DNA of 64,000 nt from Xylona heveae TC161 (taxonomy: Eukaryota > Ascomycota > Xylonomycetes > Xylonales > Xylonaceae). The position numbers and the translations under genes were made by a program. The number at the start of each line of letters is the position of its first letter. The first letter of the stretch is position 1. The notes under the pieces were generated by a model. The model made no database searches, was not told where the DNA came from, and was given only the letters and a program-made list of their open reading frames with translations. The stretch lies in contig NW_017264205.1 in the NCBI RefSeq assembly GCF_001619985.1, positions 62,001 through 126,000 of the forward strand, given 5' to 3'. Below, in pieces: positions 61,333-64,000 of this stretch.

Positions 61333-63364
61333 TCAGACGTGACCCTGGCCAAGAATAGGCAGCGGTCCACCAGACGAGCCAGTGTCGGTTGATATATCAG
61401 CTTCAAGAGTCTTCTTCCAGTGCTCTGGCAGACAGACGCAGACGAGGGGGAATGCACGAATCTCACTTCCAGCGGCCGGTGACGACTCAACTTGTCCAGT
61501 GACATTTGAGACTCCCGAGTCCCGGAGAATTTTCCGACTTGCGTCCCACTCTTCAGCTCGCTCGCTGAGGCGCACACCAGTGGCCCATCCATCATCCCAG
61601 ATGCCCACGATTTTGAGCATGTCACCTCGCTCGAGTTCAAATTCGTCAGGAGCGCGGGGAGAGTACGCCCAGAGAACGGCCACCTTGTCATTGGTATGGA
61701 TTTCGTCTTGCGAGTAATAATCTTTGAATGAAGAAAGCTGCTCAGACTGCGCGCTCGCCACGCCTTCGGGAGAAGAATACTGCCCATTGCTATTAGATTC
61801 CGGTGACGTGACTTCTTCGCCTCGGCCAAGAAACGATCCACTCGAGAGTGAACCGTTTCGTTTGCCAGCTGGTATTGGCCCTCGAGGCACACCAATAGAA
61901 CCAGGACTGTCGCCATAATAATCAGACGAGGAGCGTTCTTGGTAGTGCCTTTCCGAATTGGAAAATTCGCCTCGTATGGATGGTCTCTGCCGTTGAGGGC
62001 TATCAGTCGATGGGGCCTCTAGCGCGGACATTCTTGCGACCCGAGCTCCAGGCAGAGGCTCGAAGCCTTGCGGGAAATCATTCGGGGTTTCACTAGGAAC
62101 CGGATTGTATGCCATGGCTTCAGTGGGACGTCGTGCTGTTGATGGCTGGTTGAAGACATTGCTTTGCTCGCTTCCACGCTTTCGGCGCCACATGCAGCAG
62201 AAGATTAACAATCCCAAGAGGAGCGCTGCCCCCAGCACTGAACCAATGACAATGCCGGCAATTTGGCCTCCAGAAAGACCGGATTTGGAGTGCTTGCCGG
62301 CCGCAGCTGCCGACGCAGAAGAGCTTGCATTGGTCGGCTGGACAGTCGCAGTTGTAGTTGTCGTCCCAAAGAGCGGCGGCATCGAGGTTGTGCTCGGAAG
62401 ATGCACATTGCTGCAACGATGGCTAACATTGGAATTGGCACAACAGGAATCTGTAGCGTTTGGCGAACTCGCGGCACAGTAGGAACAAAGACCGTTGAGG
62501 TTCGTCGAATATCCGCAATCGTCGTTTTCATTTTGAACTCCAGTAATGCATTGTCCCGAGAGAGAATTCGCTGGTAGGGCACAGTTGGTGAAGTCGGCTC
62601 GTATCTGATCATTGGCATTGGATCCTGGCGTGCCACATGTCGCAGGGCTTGAAATAATCTCTTGCTCGCTCATGGCAAATTGAGCCTATTCGAATATAAG
62701 CACTTCAGAGAAATTTTTGGAGGAAGCCATGAAATGCGGCCACTCACACATGTATCGGCACACAGAGGTCTCGAGTCCGAATCCGACAATGAGCATGGCG
62801 TTTTTGAATTTTGAATGATCGCGTTACAAAGCGTACTTGCCGTATACCTGGCATAGAGCATGCTTGTATTCTTCAAATCAACCGTGGAGCAACCTAGAAG
62901 TTGCTGGTATCTAATATCGATTTAGCAACCAAACTTGCTCTCTTCTTTTGTGGGAAGGTTAGACACCCACTTCTGCTGCGCATAATTTGTCGTAATGTAC
63001 TGCTTCAACTGCTGATCAAAAGAGCCTGTATCGGAAACAAAAGCCAGAAACGGACTACAACAAACAATGTCAGTTGATTGATCCTCTTGCCGAATCTCCC
63101 AACGTACAATTGTGCGACAAGCGACGAGTCGGTCGAAATAGACGAGACATTGAAAGCCGGACATATTTGTGACCCCGAGAGTGATACACATTGAGCTGCT
63201 GCATTCGCCGTAGGAGTAGCCGACGCCACGAGCGAGAATAGTAAGGCCGATTTTATGAGTGAACGCGATGACCGTGACCTTTTCGAAGCCGTAGACCTGG
63301 TTCTCGGAGGCGAGGAATGACGGGTGTGCTTGTTCGCATCGCTTGTTCCACGTGCTTGATGCAT
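61333..63364 (-). CDS. Single-pass membrane protein with cytoplasmic SH3 domain (Fus1-like layout)
   Basis: A predicted type I/anchored surface protein. Exons on the minus strand 63364-63108, 63054-62967, 62903-62748 and 62685-61333 code 617 aa. A basic N-terminus precedes a hydrophobic segment (SLIKSALLFSLVASATPTAN), then a Cys-rich outer domain (CVSLSGSQICPAF, FPFLAFVSDTGSFDQQL, LLGCSTVDL, PLCADTC, SYCAASSP), a Thr/Ser stalk, a transmembrane helix at about 308-332 (IAGIVIGSVLGAALLLGLLI) with a basic stop (WRRKRG), a long Ser/Pro-rich region and a C-terminal SH3 domain at about 501-587 (KVAVLWAYSPRAPDEFELER, WDDGWATGV), interrupted by a ~35-residue insert before its last strand. The layout matches yeast Fus1 and an ascomycete family without clear function. 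The start is uncertain: an in-frame ATG at 63442 adds 26 residues, and the frame stays open further up. Confidence 0.85.
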
Positions 63365-63442
63365 CTCGAATTGCTTTAGTGTAGTCTCTTCCGTGCCTTC
63401 AGTAGACACACATTCGCAGCCGTCGAGAAGAGGAATTGACAT

Positions 63443-64000
63443 GCTCGCCGCTGCCGCTGTTGTTGTTGTCATCATTATCGCCGCCGTCGTCGAGCACGTT
63501 GGCTGGGGGCGCCTTTCCCCAAAAGGCCTCGTGCCGTCCCACGCGAGGTTGATCCACAGCAGATGATGCCCCTGAGTGAGTTGTCGAGGCCTGGGTTGCC
63601 CACGACAAGAAGCTGTCTGGAGTCGCACCAAGCGCTACTGACGGTGACTCTGGAAGGATTCAGCGTCAGAGAATGAAAATCTAACCAGTACAACGAAGAA
63701 ACGCAGAAAGGAAGCGATCGGTAATGTAGAGTGCAGTGCTAAGGAACGGTTTCGCGTGAGTGGAAAGAAGCTTTGACCAGGTCTTAGTGAGAAACAACGG
63801 ATGGTTCGAAGGACGGACAGACAGGCGACGAACCGTGGGAATCCCTCAGGTACAGTGGGTGGGCATAACTAATTCTCATTAGCTCCTTCCCCCTCTACCC
63901 ACATCCGAGACCAAAAACCTAATATCATTTAGCTTTGCTCGCATCGACCATTAAGTGTAGCATCGCTATGAGATAACTGGAGTAATGATGACTTTCATGT
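63443..64000. other. Upstream region of the SH3 protein gene
   Basis: Leader and promoter of the minus-strand SH3 gene. The gene's frame stays open to 63631 with an Ala/Thr-rich translation from CAACAG-type repeats. Nothing recognised beyond that to the window edge. Confidence 0.5.

Noticed and set aside
62940-63191. Minus-strand ORF reading through two introns of the SH3 gene
   Set aside because: Splicing at 63107/63054 and 62966/62903 gives the family sequence LLGCS; the unspliced frame stops at once.

Overview
The window is nuclear DNA from a filamentous ascomycete (Pezizomycotina). The evidence is short spliceosomal introns (about 50-220 nt, GTRNGT donors, CTRAY-like branch points, YAG acceptors), close gene packing with small intergenic gaps, and gene content: cytoplasmic dynein heavy chain, urease accessory protein UreF, a SAT4/HAL4-type kinase, the alpha-aminoadipate-pathway enzyme saccharopine dehydrogenase, and a histone H4 variant. 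Several proteins look most like those of Eurotiomycetes, but the order cannot be fixed by reading alone. No rRNA, tRNA, CRISPR array, virus-like element or intact transposon was seen.

Layout, left to right: HSP10 (-), SAT4/HAL4-like kinase (-), a 2.7 kb gap, mitochondrial ribosomal protein uL11m (-), SVF1 (+), histone H4 variant (+), LYS1 (-) head to head with ureF (+), ADE4 (-) converging on ureF, a mitochondrial alpha/beta hydrolase (+), a conserved fungal protein of unknown function with a poly-Asp tract (-), the 13 kb dynein heavy chain gene (-), a WDR48/UAF1-type WD40 protein (+), the mitochondrial S-adenosylmethionine carrier (-) head to head with a TilS-type tRNA-lysidine synthase (+), a RING/TRAF zinc-finger protein (-) head to head with ALG3 (+), EIF1AD (-) head to head with an MFS transporter (+), an aldo-keto reductase (+), and a single-pass membrane protein with a cytoplasmic SH3 domain (-). 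That makes 20 protein genes. I rebuilt the exon structure of each by joining splice sites that keep frame and restore the family sequence.

Most genes are unrelated housekeeping functions: folding, mitochondrial translation, lysine and purine synthesis, N-glycosylation, transport and motors. There is no secondary-metabolite cluster or defence island. Four mitochondrial genes (HSP10, uL11m, SAM carrier, TilS-like) are present, and the last two share a short divergent promoter.

The most notable features are: the divergent histone H4 variant with remodelled tails and a 16-nt microexon; a stop-free, frame-preserving 66-nt intron exactly in the activation segment of the SAT4-like kinase; 19-nt and 12-nt microexons in the MFS gene; a nuclear TilS-type protein with a very long low-complexity tail; and the Fus1-like membrane SH3 protein. 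I found no clear multi-gene system new to biology; the H4 variant is the best candidate for something unusual.
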